A stretch of DNA of 64,000 bases, taken from contig OW203762.1 in the NCBI GenBank assembly GCA_934045905.1, forward strand, positions 9,880,647 through 9,944,646, in the 5' to 3' direction. Both the position numbers and the translations under genes were made by a program. The notes beneath the pieces are model-generated. The model saw nothing but the letters and a program-made list of their open reading frames with translations, was not told where the DNA came from and ran no database searches. The first letter of the stretch is position 1. Every line of letters begins with the position of its first letter. This document shows, piece by piece, positions 11,301-23,300 of this stretch. This DNA is from Leuctra nigra (Eukaryota; Arthropoda; Insecta; Plecoptera; Leuctridae).

Positions 11301-14300
11301 TCAGGGACCGCGCCATAGGTGGGCGGAGGTGGGCGATCTAAAAATTGCCTCTCTGCACTCACAATTTAAATGAATTTAACTTTTTTATTCACGATTAAGA
11401 TTTTGTATTCCAAACACATTTTTTACCCCAAAACCGGCCAATTCAGTATCCTAAATTATTTTCTATTGTGTTAAACATCCACAAAAATGGACCTTCTTTT
11501 CTTATACTAAGTTACCAAGTATAAGAAACTGAGTATGCCCCTCCCCCCTCCCCATAACAAAATGTGCCCGCTTGCTGCCCCCATTTGAATTCCTGTCGCC
11601 GTCCCTGCTGCTTTCTACTACCAGAAAGTTAAACCAACACGTGTTCTTCTATTTCAGTTTGAGTTTATTCACGACTGTGCATCCCCGTATAAGTTGCAAA
11701 GGCTGTGGCAGGGATAAGTTGCAAGGATTCCGCTACAAGTGCATCTCGTGTGACAACTTCGATCTGTGCGCCGCCTGCGAGCGAGAGGGGAAACACAGCG
11801 AGCACTTCATGGTGCGCTTGCCCACCCCCATCATCATCACCTCGGTGAGTCCAATGTTCCCTTCGGGTTCCTCGGTCTTTCCTTTAGCGTCGTTTCCACA
11901 ACTGGCTATTCCAAGATAAGTAAAGACGAGAAGCACTAACAAAAGTCCGTTGGTGTAATTGGGGTTTTACCTATACTCTTTGCAAAAGTTATATATCACA
12001 GGTTGAGGTTTATACGCAAAATGTCCTCGTCCCACTCTGGATTATCCATAATTTGTTGTGGTCATCTTCGAGTATGTTTATCGGGTTCAGTCTTTATCAA
12101 TGAAACCTCATGCAATAATCATCGAAAGTCGTATTGGGCACGTCACTGTCCAGTCGATAATGTTGCATGAATGTCATACAGAAAGAAGATTGGGCGCTGT
12201 TCGCTGTCAAGGTCAACGGAAGCTGCACTGACGATACTTCGACAATGTCGCCTCTGTTGGAAAATATGAATATAGATGCGGGGAAGAAGGTGGTTTCCAA
12301 AAGATCGGTAAGTCCTGCGATGCAAAAGATTATCGTCAGCTTTCACATTTCGGAATTCTAAATCATGTATTGAGTACAATATAACGTACTTAGCTCTGGA
12401 GCACTATTCCTGAAAAAAGTGAGAGTGAATATGAGAAAAAATAGTGAGAAAATTGGTATCAGCCAATGGAATCTAAGCCTGCTGGATTCCTATTGGTTGA
12501 TAACAATTTTCTCACTATTTTTTCTCATACTCACTCTCACTTTTTTCAGGAATATGGCCCCTGGAGACAGCTCATTATAGACACTATAGACAGTGAAAAT
12601 AATGGATAGAAAATAAATTAACTGTAGATATCTAAGTAGTTTTCGATACAGACTTATTTTCTGTAATCATTATCAACGCGTTAATTGATCGTTTTCCTAG
12701 TTTAAGGCCAATACATATCACGTGACTTTATTTCTCTACATCCGATCAAAAGAAATAGTTACCTATGAGTACATACCTTACATCGTTCATGCTGAGTAAT
12801 CCAAGGTGATTTATGAAGTAAATTCACTGCATACTGGAGCTTATCAATATTTTCAGTCAATAATATTTATTTTTGCAGTGGTTTAAGAAGAAAATAAATG
12901 AAAATCGTGTGTATCCGTACGCGTTTGAAAGCTGTCAAAACCCAGTGCTGTTATTTTAAATATTACATTCATAATAGTGGATATAATTAATATCTCAACA
13001 TTTCGTTGGAAAGATGAAGAAAGAGCGCATGTTTTGTTGGCAAAATTGTGTCAGGTTTGTGATGCATATGTGCCCTTTTATTAGATTAAAGTTTGCTGTT
13101 CTTGGCAACTCATAGGATTTCCTTAAACTTCAGGTCTTGATTTGAGAATATTTAGGTGCAAGGAAGTAAAATCATCTAATAAGTTATTTTCGCAGTTCTT
13201 TTCTGCGTAGATTTGTTCCAACAGATGTGTCCTAACTTATCTGATGAGTGAGAAGTATTTGCTAAACTGAACCCTTCCAAATGAAAGTGTGTAGCTTTTT
13301 GGTTGAAAAGTCACGTGATATGCAGCCACCTTAAGTTACGTTTTGACTTAACCCCTTTTCTCATTTCACTCATTTTTAATGCATAATGTTAGGAGTTATT
13401 AATTTATTTCTTTGGGAAGAGATGACTTCGACAAAATGTCGAATGTCTTTTAATGGGGTATATAATTTAGGTACTAAGTGTTCTTTTCTATGAAATGGTT
13501 TAAATGCTATATTCTAGTAACGTAATATTATTTTCAGGAATCTGCGCATTACTCAGCTAAAGTTGCTAGTGCCCTGCAGTTGAATGCTACTCTTCTTCAG
13601 CAACTGGAGTGCCCTGTGTGCATGGACATGTGCAAGCCTCCCATCTACATGTGCATCCACGGCCACCATGTCTGCTCCAGATGTCAGCACAACCTCACAG
13701 CGTGTCCAGTCTGCAGAACAATAGATGTGCCCACGATCCGATGCATTGCTCTGGAAGCGATCTGTGCGCAGGTGCTACTTCCATGTAAATACCAGAGAGA
13801 CGGCTGTCACGTTGAGAAGAACTTAGCTGACATTGAAGTACACAATAAAATATGTGAGTTTCGCTTCCAGTGTCCTGTGCCTGATTGTAGATGGGTTGGT
13901 CAGAGAATTGATCTGCTGAAACACTGTAAAGCGAATCATTCTGTCACGATGGAAACTCCGACTCAACCCTTCGCAAAATGTACTTATTATGATTCTGAGA
14001 TTGATAAACGTTACTTACAATTATTCCAGTTTGACAATGAGCTATTTGCGAAGAATTGGCGTCTCAAAAACGCCGATTCCTCACTGTATTTCTTCTGTTG
14101 GTTTTTCGGACCAAAGGAGAGGTCAGAACTGTACAGATATGTTGTTACTTTGGTGTCTCCCGAAAGATCAAAGTCTCTCATTCACATTGGCCCAATGCAA
14201 AGCCCTGACGAGGACTACAAGAGAAGTGCAAACTGCTTCAAAATATGTTTTAATGATGTCGATAATTTTTCAGATAGGGCTTCTCAAGTATTGGTAAAGG

Positions 14301-14320
14301 GATTCATTGAATATGGATAA
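8361..14320 (+). CDS. ZZ-ZZ-RING-SINA protein, putative E3 ubiquitin ligase (5 exons)
   Basis: I joined exons 8361-8556, 10974-11038, 11658-11844, 12182-12307 and 13538-14320. All junctions are GT-AG and the frame stays open; from the ATG at 8377 the product is 446 residues. Exon 1 carries a ZZ zinc finger (CDCC, KCISCDEF, CAIC, HKDH). Exon 2 (65 nt) is a basic linker that supplies the two bases needed by exon 3. Exon 3 carries a second ZZ finger (CKGC, KCISCDNF, CAAC, HSEH). Exon 5 carries a C3HC4 RING (CPVC, CIHGHHVCSRC, CPVC), a SIAH-type zinc finger (CKYQRDGC, HNKIC, CPVPDC, HCKANH) and a SINA-like substrate-binding domain to the stop. SIAH proteins are ubiquitin ligases, and ZZ fingers often bind N-termini or peptides, so a substrate-recruiting role is an inference. 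Exon 1 has an acceptor before its ATG, so an upstream exon may exist. Confidence 0.8.
8521..10735 (+). repeat. 42-bp minisatellite, about 52 copies, each with a 5' splice site
   Basis: The monomer begins CACTACATGGTCCGCTTG and ends CTCCAGGGTAAGT. Its first copy is the last 36 coding bases of ZZ exon 1 plus the intron donor GTAAGT. Because 42 is a multiple of three, successive copies keep an open frame (a 14-residue unit around HYMVRLPAPISR). The frame is interrupted by +1 variants at about 8817, 8859 and 8989, and by GTAAGATCAC variants after 10030. Some late copies lose the donor (GGGTCTTAAG). Between about 10240 and 10640 the repeats form a higher-order unit of about 130 bp. The array fills most of intron 1 of the ZZ gene. 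Confidence 0.95.
12405..12553. mobile_element. Fold-back MITE in an intron of the ZZ gene
   Basis: Two near-perfect inverted arms of about 50 bp (ATTCCTGAAAAAAGTGAGAG at the left, its complement at the right) around a short spacer. It sits in the intron between 12307 and 13538 and has no ORF. The family was not identified. Confidence 0.8.
13121..13335 (+). repeat. Dispersed repeat, copy A
   Basis: This stretch (CTTGATTTGAGAATATTTA ... TTCCAACAGATGTGTCC ... CAGCCACCTTAAG) recurs in the same orientation at about 28667-28870 with moderate divergence. It lies in the last intron of the ZZ gene. Confidence 0.7.
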
Positions 14321-14602
14321 TAATATTAAACTGTATTAATGTTGGTCATTATAATAGATAGATAATAGCTATAATAGTTTCAGTACTATTTTTAAATGGT
14401 GAATTTTTACACGACATTGAAATGGAAATATTTACATCATTTTTACTTAGTATGCCTGCGGTGTGCCCTGAACTTATTTTTGTTGCAAAGTCATATTGTG
14501 TTTAATATGATTGCTGGTTTAACACAATCCAAGACAATAGGTACAATATAGGTATTCTATTGGTAGAGTTTACACTTTATAAGGTTGCACGTCATGTATT
14601 AA

Positions 14603-14608
14603 AATAAA
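14603..14608 (+). terminator. Possible polyadenylation signal of the ZZ-RING-SINA gene
   Basis: An AATAAA hexamer about 280 nt after the stop codon at 14320, in an AT-rich 3' flank. AATAAA is frequent by chance in such DNA, so the assignment is weak. Confidence 0.35.
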
Positions 14609-14609
14609 A

Positions 14610-15700
14610 TGTAATAGAGTCACAACATAAATAATGGTGTCATATAATAAACATAATGTGACGCATAAAACATATTGTTTAAATTATTAGATCTAAGATA
14701 AATCTAGTTAGTCTAATCTATTTATTAATTATACTGCGTTATATAGCCTCTTATAATAATGAACACGTTGGTTACAAATTACTTGTACCGAATCATCAAC
14801 ATGGCTTCTTCCATTGGAAAGGATTGTGAGTGAATTTGTCTCTGTTATTCCTGTCGAACTCCTGAGAGTTAGATTTCAGAATAATATTTATTTTATAAAA
14901 GTGAGATGTTGCTGAACTCAGATGTGGTATTATTTTTGTTGTGGGACGAATAGGTTGTCGCGGAATTAATTTTCAAAGTTTGATACATTTTATTCTATAA
15001 CAGATTTTCAAGACATTTATATTTTTAAAATTGTAAATTTATCTAATCTTAAAACAGGAAAATTGACAAAGACCACAATTTGCACCAAGTTTGCACCTTG
15101 GTATATGTTAGCAACACTACGTTGTAGGATACAATTGGAATATCTATGCCTATTTAGATTTAATTTTTATGATTGAAAATTTTATATTACTGGGGTGATG
15201 TGTGTTTGTCATTATTATTTGTGATTATATTTACAAAATTACTGCAATAAAATTTCACGATATCTTTTTTATATCATGAATGGGGGTTCAGACGGTTTGA
15301 GTGAGTGGGGGGGGGGGGGGGGGGGGGCATGGCATTAGATGTCGGTCAAACTTATATGAAATTAGCTCATTCGAAAACATAATGTAGAACTGTGGTGATA
15401 CAATTAAAAATGAAATTTTTTGAATACTTGAAAAGGGAATATAATAACATAAATAATTATACTATAATTAGCTTACCTATGCTGTAGTTAGTTAAGTGTA
15501 TTCATGTACCAATGTTAAAAATAACGCAATCTATAAATAAATTAAACAAACGAGACTTGGAAAGGAATTGCATTATCTTTAATTTGTTTAGTCAATTATA
15601 TTTGCACCCAGTACCAAGAAATACGAGTATGTAAATTGTCCAATCTTCATGTATCATCATTGATATAATAGGTAACATGTACGATCAAAAAATAAACCAA
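14610..15700. other. Intergenic, no gene recognised
   Basis: AT-rich sequence without domains. A run of about 20 G lies at 15307-15327. Nothing else could be assigned. Confidence 0.4.
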
Positions 15701-15704
15701 AAAT

Positions 15705-16250
15705 ACTAGGAAAACGCTCTGTGAAACGCGCTGATGAGCGAGCACGTATACGCGCAACACCTCGAACCGAAATTCTGTCTATTGAAAATATCATTAAAAG
15801 CCAATAATAATTCTTGAATAGCGTCACAGACTTGTACAAAAATCTCAAAAAAATTCCTAAAATATTGGTTCAAATAACCATGCAAAGTTTTAAGTTGATC
15901 GATTGAACCTTTATGATTGAACGGTTCCTGTTAATTTTAAAAAATCACAGGATCTCCTTCAAAAAATACAGGGGACCACTCATATGATATTGTCTACACA
16001 ATATCAGATCAACTGCTGAACGGTCATTATCAGTTTCATATGCGTTTGAAAGTCTCTGCTCTAACTACGATACCTTGGAGTTGGACTGAAGAGTCATAGT
16101 TGCTGTGATCAACATTTTCGAGAAATTTGACAGCCAACACGCAAAAAGTCCGTAAAATGTCAAGAACTTTTGGATTTAAACACAGATTAGTCGGAAAATT
16201 GTCGAAAATGCAGATAATGTTGGTCCCAACCATCATGCGAAATTATATTA
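15705..16250 (+). repeat. CTAG-end dispersed repeat, truncated copy
   Basis: Begins CTAGGAAAACGCTCTG, followed by TGATGAGCGAGCACG and ACACCTCGAACCG. The same sequence, 3' part included, is found in the longer copy at 46504-47386. The other terminus (GAGCGAGCG) is missing here. Confidence 0.8.
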
Positions 16251-17084
16251 AAGGAGAACGGAACTTTAGATTCGGAGCGTCTAGTATTTTTTTTAATTTT
16301 CTTCAGATCAATCTGATTAAGTTTATATTATACATTTTTTTCGTAAGTGTTATACTTTCCGAGATACAGGCACTTTTAGGAAAGCAGTATGACGTCACTT
16401 GGCCAGACCCTCCCTGGCCAAGCAGTCAGCAGGCTGGCAGGTGCGCTCAGCTGTTGCGGCATTAATACTTCGATGATGCAATGTATAGCTTCGTTTGTTA
16501 ATTACAAATAATATAAATGAATTTGATATGAATAAGGACGAAATTATTCTGGTTTCATAATGCAACCCTTCAATCAATAACAGTGTAATACTAGGTAGTA
16601 TAATAGTGTAAAATCATATGGGGGAAAAATCCGTGAAATGAATTGCTAGTCATTTAATTTTTACATTAAGATGCAATTTCAGCACAACATTGTCAGTGTG
16701 AACACAACGCAAATGATAATACACTGTGAAATCACAATGAAGACAAAATATGAACTTACCGATTACCGATCGCAATTATTTTGGCAATTTTGCAGCACCT
16801 GTTCAAAGAATCCTACAAAATCCTACAGAATCCTACACATTGTCTAGAAGCTTCAGGATAATGTTCCATAATTTTATTACAACACAGATAGTGAACAACG
16901 CAATGTTCAGTGAATCAACAGCAAAATAATAGTATTAAATAGTATTAAAATAGTAGTATAGTTTTAAATGACGGACTTAAAGTTAGGTAAATTATGAACG
17001 CGCATACGCCTTCATAATTTTTACGTACCTACTTTGGACATTGTTTCACTTTCACGACAACAAAAACTCTCGCAATCGGTTGTC
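16251..17084. other. Intergenic, no gene recognised
   Basis: AT-rich DNA with no coding signal. Short direct repeats (ATCCTACA...) occur near 16811-16840. Confidence 0.4.
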
Positions 17085-18045
17085 ATTGGCTACAGGCGCG
17101 TAGGAACTTCATTTTGAGTGGGGGGGTCAAAATTATGGGGATCAATGAATGTGAGGAAAAGTAGTCGTCGTTACAATGAGGTCTGGGAAGCCCGCAACCC
17201 AAATTGCCCCGCAGGGCCTTTTTTGAATTTTTGATACAAAAGAATCGAATTTGAAGCTATTTTTGTATATTTTTCAAAGAAATTTACAATGTGTGAAATG
17301 CAATATTCTGTGGAAACTTTAAGAAATGTAATATAATTTGTAGCTATTTGTTTTTAATACCCATTATTGGCCCCGCAGGGAATTTTTTGGGTTATTGGTA
17401 CAAAATAATCGAGCTTAAAGCTATTTTAGCATACTTTTCAAAGAAATTTAAAATGTATGAAATGCAATATTCTGTGGAAACTTTATACAAATGTAATAAA
17501 AACTGTAACTATTTGTTTTTATAGAATCCCCATTGGCCCCGCAGGGAATTTTTTGAGTTTTTGATGCAAAAGAATCGAATTTGAAGCTATTTTGGCAACG
17601 TTTTCAAAGAAATTTAAAATTTGTGATATGCAATATTCTTGGGAAACTTTGACAAAATGCATTATAATCTGTAAATTTTGTTATTCGATAAAATCCCTAA
17701 AGATAATCGATTATGAATAGATTTTGGAATTGCTTTGAAAACGGTGCTTATTCGGTATCATAGTTTAACGTGTAATTATTAAATTGTATTCATGAGGATG
17801 ATCATGTTGGACAAATGAGTTATTGTCTAATTGGATAATACCTCTGTTCAATTAGCTTTGCAAAACTTGGGAAAATTTTGAGAATTCAACCTCATAATGG
17901 AGCAAATTTGTGCATTTTTGGATCTCTTCATCAAATTTGTGTGTATCTGGGGGTTATATCTGGGGGTGTCAAGATGAAAAGTGGGGGGGGTCATTGACCC
18001 CCACTCCCCCCCCCCCCCCCCCCTTCCTACGCGCCTGATTGGCTA
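17085..18045. mobile_element. Non-autonomous hAT-type DNA transposon with 8-bp target duplication
   Basis: The element runs from CAGGCGCGTAGGAA (17093) to TTCCTACGCGCCTG (18037), a perfect 14-bp terminal inverted repeat. It is flanked on both sides by ATTGGCTA (17085-17092 and 18038-18045), an 8-bp target-site duplication as expected for hAT transposases. A G-run lies inside the left end and a matching C-run inside the right end. There is no transposase ORF. Most of the interior is a tandem triplication. Confidence 0.88.
17200..17700. repeat. Three tandem units of about 170 bp inside the hAT element
   Basis: The units start at GCCCCGCAGGG (about 17206, 17370 and 17534) and share ATTCTGTGGAAACTTT-like segments. 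They are noncoding and diverged by some 15-20% by eye. Confidence 0.85.
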
Positions 18046-18570
18046 CACTTTGATCACACGCACCAAAACACAGAATCTGCACTGCCCTCATATCTGGTAC
18101 TATCACAATCATCCCCAAAGATCATCCCCAATCGTATTGTCTTCACGGTCAATTTCACTGTCTGAAAACTCGGATTCGTATTGATCATGCATTAGGTCTT
18201 GACTTTCCATTACACTCACGTTTAGAATGTGTCGATGTGTTTTGAGACGTCAAGAACTGACCTACAACAAGATCGTTTCTCACAGAATCATCAAATTTTA
18301 ATTTTAGATGTCGAGGTCAAACATTGTGCAATGAACGTGTCTAAACACAAACTCTAGCTAGTCTGTAAAAGGGTTTTATTTCCATGACTAATCGTGAACT
18401 CTGCCGCTAATAAATATGCACTGTGTCCTGGGTTCGAGCCCAAGTTCGGGTCGGACGATATTTCTTGATATTTTTTCCATTTATTGATGAAACCGGGAGA
18501 ATCGTTTCATTTTGAGTTCAATTGATAGCTAGTGCTCTCATGTTCTGACGCGGCGTTACTGTCGTCAACG
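18046..18570. other. Intergenic, no gene recognised
   Basis: No gene. GGTTCGAGCCC near 18431 resembles a tRNA B box, but no A box or cloverleaf could be drawn around it. Confidence 0.4.
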
Positions 18571-18572
18571 TC

Positions 18573-18709
<137 letters not shown>

Positions 18710-18800
18710 TCTCCTCAAAGTCAGACGAAATGTGAAACGATGTGTCCATGACGTTAGCATTTTATTACAATCATTACTGTCAGAATCAGAATTGTCAGAC

Positions 18801-19000
18801 NNNNNNNNNNNNNNNNNNNNNNNNNNNNNNNNNNNNNNNNNNNNNNNNNNNNNNNNNNNNNNNNNNNNNNNNNNNNNNNNNNNNNNNNNNNNNNNNNNNN
18901 NNNNNNNNNNNNNNNNNNNNNNNNNNNNNNNNNNNNNNNNNNNNNNNNNNNNNNNNNNNNNNNNNNNNNNNNNNNNNNNNNNNNNNNNNNNNNNNNNNNN
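18801..19000. other. Assembly gap (200 N)
   Basis: Exactly 200 undetermined bases right after the GTC microsatellite, which is a typical cause of an assembly break. The 5' end of the RTE-like copy 1 may be affected. Confidence 0.99.
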
Positions 19001-19138
19001 CCCATGTTAAAATAATGTTACCAAGTCGTGGTGGCCGAAATGTCGCGGGACAAAGAAATGGATGAAACGTACATAGTGTTGTCATTGTATTTGCGAAATC
19101 AATACTGTGGATAGTGATGTTATTTTTTTTTTTTATCG

Positions 19139-20368
19139 TTGTTGTTAGGACCGCAATATGATCATGATTTCTTGGTGACAGAGGTTAAGGAAATGAGAGA
19201 AGAAATGAAGGAGCTTAGAAATGAGGTGAAAGAACTTAGGAAGAAGTCAGAAAGGGAAGAGAATGAAGTTTGTGACATGTTTGGAGAAGTAATAGTATGG
19301 GAAATGGAAATGGAGGAAAAGGTTAAACATTTGAATGAAATGTTATGTTTGAATGAAAGAGAAAATCGAGTAGCATGTGTGCAGATAGCAGTTTGGAAAG
19401 AAGAGATTGAACATAAAAACCACAAGATCTTGATGGAAATAGACCGATTAGAACAAGAAAATATTGCAGATCAAGTTGAAGAGATTAAGAGGAGGGAAGC
19501 TGAGTGTGCAGATAGTATGGATATCAGAATGAAAGGTTTTGAAGAAATGAAGGAGATGGTTGATAGGTCTGGAAGAAAAGAGCAGCAGGAAGGACAACAA
19601 CAACAACAACACCGGAGAATAGTAACAAAAAAGAAAGCAGAACAAAACAACACAGTAGAAGGAGAAAATAGCATGATGACTGAGAACGATATATGTATTC
19701 ATGGACAAGACGATCAAGATTATGAAGAAAAAGAGAAGAGCCAGGGAAAGAGGAGTGAAGAAAATGAAAAGTCGTATGAGGAGCACGATGACACGAGATC
19801 GTCTGACTCAGGACTCAGGACTCAGTCGATTTTGTTGGTTGGAGATGTAAGTGGTAGTGAAGCCTGGGTTTTCTCTCTAGGGGAAGGGTGTTACGTAAGA
19901 AGAGATCCCGGAATAAGAATCAGAGAAATGTCTGCGCGAATTGAAGAGGGATACTATGAAAAACATAGTAATCTGAAGAAAGTAATTTTCCAGTTAGGAA
20001 ATATTGAAGTTTGGACACGAATGGATAATGGGGAGATAATGGAGGATTTTGGGGGTTTGATGGAGGTGTCTAGAAGCTTTTTTGGTCCAAATATAAAAAT
20101 AGGCATTGTGGGACTACTAAGTAACTATTCAGACTACTCAGCCAATTTGAATAAAGGTTTGAAAAAGTTGGTGAAGGAGAATGAGGGGGAGTTTATTGAA
20201 TTAGACTTCACGCCAGGGTTCATGATGGACAGAAGGAAGTGGGCCCGAGAAGTTGGGAGAAAGCTGAAAAATATGCTGGTTGAGGAGAAGGTGGTTACCA
20301 AGAAGAATGTATGGACTCAGTCGAAGCGGGTTTTTCGGACAAGTTGGTTTTCAAGGAGAATATTGTAG
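19139..20368 (+). CDS. RTE-like ORF1, copy 1: coiled coil plus SGNH-hydrolase-like domain
   Basis: A protein of about 409 residues. Roughly the first 150 residues are charged heptad-rich coiled coil (EVKEMREEMKELRNEVKEL), followed by a Gln/Glu-rich linker. The last 150 residues are ordered as in SGNH esterase domains of retrotransposon ORF1 proteins: ILLVGDVSGSEAW, then RIREMSARIEEG, KKVIFQLGNIEVW, IKIGIVGLLSNYS and finally MDRRKWAREVGRKL. The usual GDS serine position reads GDV and the DxxH position reads DRRK, so catalysis looks lost. The open frame begins with no ATG; the first in-frame Met is in VKEM, so the N-terminus is uncertain. Homologous to 38020-39408. Confidence 0.75.
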   Translation: MLLGPQYDHDFLVTEVKEMREEMKELRNEVKELRKKSEREENEVCDMFGEVIVWEMEMEEKVKHLNEMLCLNERENRVACVQIAVWKEEIEHKNHKILMEIDRLEQENIADQVEEIKRREAECADSMDIRMKGFEEMKEMVDRSGRKEQQEGQQQQQHRRIVTKKKAEQNNTVEGENSMMTENDICIHGQDDQDYEEKEKSQGKRSEENEKSYEEHDDTRSSDSGLRTQSILLVGDVSGSEAWVFSLGEGCYVRRDPGIRIREMSARIEEGYYEKHSNLKKVIFQLGNIEVWTRMDNGEIMEDFGGLMEVSRSFFGPNIKIGIVGLLSNYSDYSANLNKGLKKLVKENEGEFIELDFTPGFMMDRRKWAREVGRKLKNMLVEEKVVTKKNVWTQSKRVFRTSWFSRRIL

Positions 20369-23300
20369 GTAGGAGAAAGAGGCAGGACAATAAAGGAAGG
20401 ACACTGGACAATAATGAGAAGAAAATATCGAGAAGACGAAGACGTCAGTATTTGTTGAAAATAGGCACATTAAATATTGTCACGTTAACGAACAACATTG
20501 AACAGATTGTGGATTTGATGATTGACAAAAATCTGGATGTGTTGGGCCTTAGTGAGACGAAGTGGAAGGGGGCAGGTGAGAAGATACTGCGAGGGGGATA
20601 CAAGCTCATGTGGTCAGGTGGTGAGACGGGGAAAAGTGGAGTAGGATTTGTCGTAAGCAGCGCTTATAAAGAGAAGGTGTTAGAGATTGAGAGAAGAAGT
20701 GATCGACTAATCAAGATGAAGCTAGCAATTGATAAAAACATTGTCGAGCTGGTACAAGTGTACGCACCCCAAACATTGAGACCAAAAGAAGAAAAGGACA
20801 AGTTTTGGGAGGAGCTAGAGGATTTGGTGGAGTTAAAGGATGTCTTGATTATTGGTGATTTTAATGCCATGGTAGGGATGGACCGGACGGGGTGTGAGCT
20901 AGTGCTTGGTCCGCATGGGTGGGGTAGGACAAATGTTGAAGGGAAGAAGATGATAGAGTGGTGCAGTTCGTTGAATTTAAAAATTGCAAATACTTGGTTT
21001 GTGAAGAAGAAAGACAAAATGATAACAAGAGTCGGTCGAGGACAAAATGGAACAGTTTTGGAATCAGTAATAGATTATGTGTGTGTAAGCAGAAGCATGG
21101 ACAGATATCTGCTGGATGTTGAAGCAGTCTCATCTGGGACAGTAATTAGTGATCATAGACTGCTGGTCACAAAGATGAGGGTAGAAAGGAGAGGAAAAGG
21201 AAATCGAAACACGGGAGTGAAACGAATAAAAACATGGAAATTGCAAGAAGAAGCGGTGAAGGAAGATTTTTGCAGAAGAATAACAGAGCAAGTTCCAATA
21301 GGGGAGATACAAGACGTAGAGGTGGAATGGTATGGTTTTAAGTCAATAATGGTGGCGGTAGCGGAAGAGGTATGTGGAAGGTCTTCAGGCAAGAGAAAAG
21401 AAAAAGAAACACCTTGGTGGAACAAGAGAGTGAAAGCAGTAGTTGAGGAAAAGAAGTTGGCCTGGATGAAGAAAGTACACGACAACTCTGAGGAGAATGT
21501 AAGAGCTTATAAAGCGGCTAAGATCCTGGTGAAGTCAATTGTTGAAGAGGAGAAGAGAAAGACGATGGAGGTTCTTGCAGACAAGCTGGAAAGAGATTAT
21601 GATGGTAGTAAGAAAATGTTGTACAACATGGTTGGGATGAGACGACGGGACAATGAAGTGCAGTCGGTGATGAAGTTGGAAGATGGAACAGTGACAAATA
21701 AGCCGGAGGAGTTAAAGAACATATGGAGGGACTACTTTAAAAACCTGTTGAAGGGTGACGAGGAGAGGGAGGATACAGACGCAGATGTGAGGGAAGTGGA
21801 TGCTCAACTAATAGGAGTGAATGACCGCTATGTAAAAGAGGCACCAAGTAGAGTCGAGGTGAAGAACGTGATAAAGAGAATGAAAAATGGAAAGGCTACT
21901 GGAATAGACGAAATAAATGTTGAGATGTTAAAGGCAGCTGGCGATGAGGGGGCGGAATGGCTTCGTAGAGTAATCCATGCAGCTTGGATGGAATGTAAAA
22001 TACCTGAAGATTGGGGTAGAGGTATAATTACTCCAATCTTCAAGAAAGGGGATAGAAAACTGGCTGGCAACTACAGAGGCATAACAATCATATCGCAGGC
22101 AGCCAAAATATACGAGAAGATACTAGAGAGAAGGCTCATGCTATACTTGGAGGAGAAGATAAGGGAGGAGCAGTATGGTTTTAGGCGGGGGCGGTCGACC
22201 ATTGACCTAGTATTTGCACTGCGGCAGCTGATGGAAAGCAGATGGGAAGAGGGATCCATTACAAGGATGGTTTTTTTGGACCTCGAGAAAGCTTACGACA
22301 GGCTACCTAGAGAGATGGTGTGGAAGTGTTTGAAGAGGAAAGAAGTGTGTGGAGAACTAATAAAGAAGATAAAGAGTACGTATAAGAACAGCTGGAGTTG
22401 TGTGCAGTGCAGTGTAGGGAGGACAGAATGGTTCCAAGTAAATGAAGGCTTAAAGCAAGGTAGTGTGTTGTCACCGACTCTGTTTGGTGTTGTAATGGAT
22501 GAGATGGTACGGGAAGTGGAGAATGACGAAGTGGAAGGAAGGGATTCAAAAACATTTATATATGCAGATGACATTATGATATGGAGCGAGTCGGAAGATG
22601 AGATACAGTTGAAGGTGGATAAATGGAATTGTGTGACAGAAAAGTATGGCCTACATATTAGCAGAGAAAAGAGTGAAACATTGTGTATGGACAGAGGAAA
22701 GAAGGCGAGGTGCAAGATTGGAATCCAGGGAGCAATGCTGCAAGAACGGGAGGAGTTTAAATATTTAGGAAGTGTTGTGACAAGGGATGGTAAGGTGGAG
22801 CGCGAGATAAAGAAGAGACGAGCAGCGGCGGAGAGCTTTTACCAATGTGTTCGGAAGCTGTTATGGAAGGAGGGTATACCAATGAGGTGCAAACTACTGA
22901 TATACAAACTGTACTATATTCCAATCCTGACATATGGGGCGGTAACATGGCCAATGGGCAGAAGAGAAATAGCAGAAATCCAGGCATCACAGATGAAGTT
23001 TTTGAGAGGGGTGGCGGGAGTGACCAAGTTGGATAAAATCAGGAGTAAGAAGATAAGACAAGACTTGGGAGTGGAGAAGTTAAGTTTGAAGATAAGTCGA
23101 GAGAGGTTGAGATGGTTCGGGCACATGAAAAGAATGGGAGAGGAGAGAATTCCTAGAAGAGAATTTGAGAAGGGAAGACAAGTGAAGAAAAAGAAGGCTG
23201 GGCGTCCGAGGACCAAGTGGATGGACAGCATTGAAGAGGATGTGGCGGAGAGAGGCGAAGATTGGAGGAGAGTGGAAGGAGAGAAGTGGTGGGAAGATGT

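Noticed and set aside
18421..18450. tRNA-like B box (GGTTCGAGCCC)
   Set aside because: No A box at the right distance and no cloverleaf; could be a SINE trace but not supportable.
20330..20350. Canonical -1 slippery site in RTE-like copy 1
   Set aside because: The zero-frame codons are CGG GTT TTT, so the P-site pairing would be imperfect. Only copy 2 fits the rule, and copy 1 has an ATG instead.
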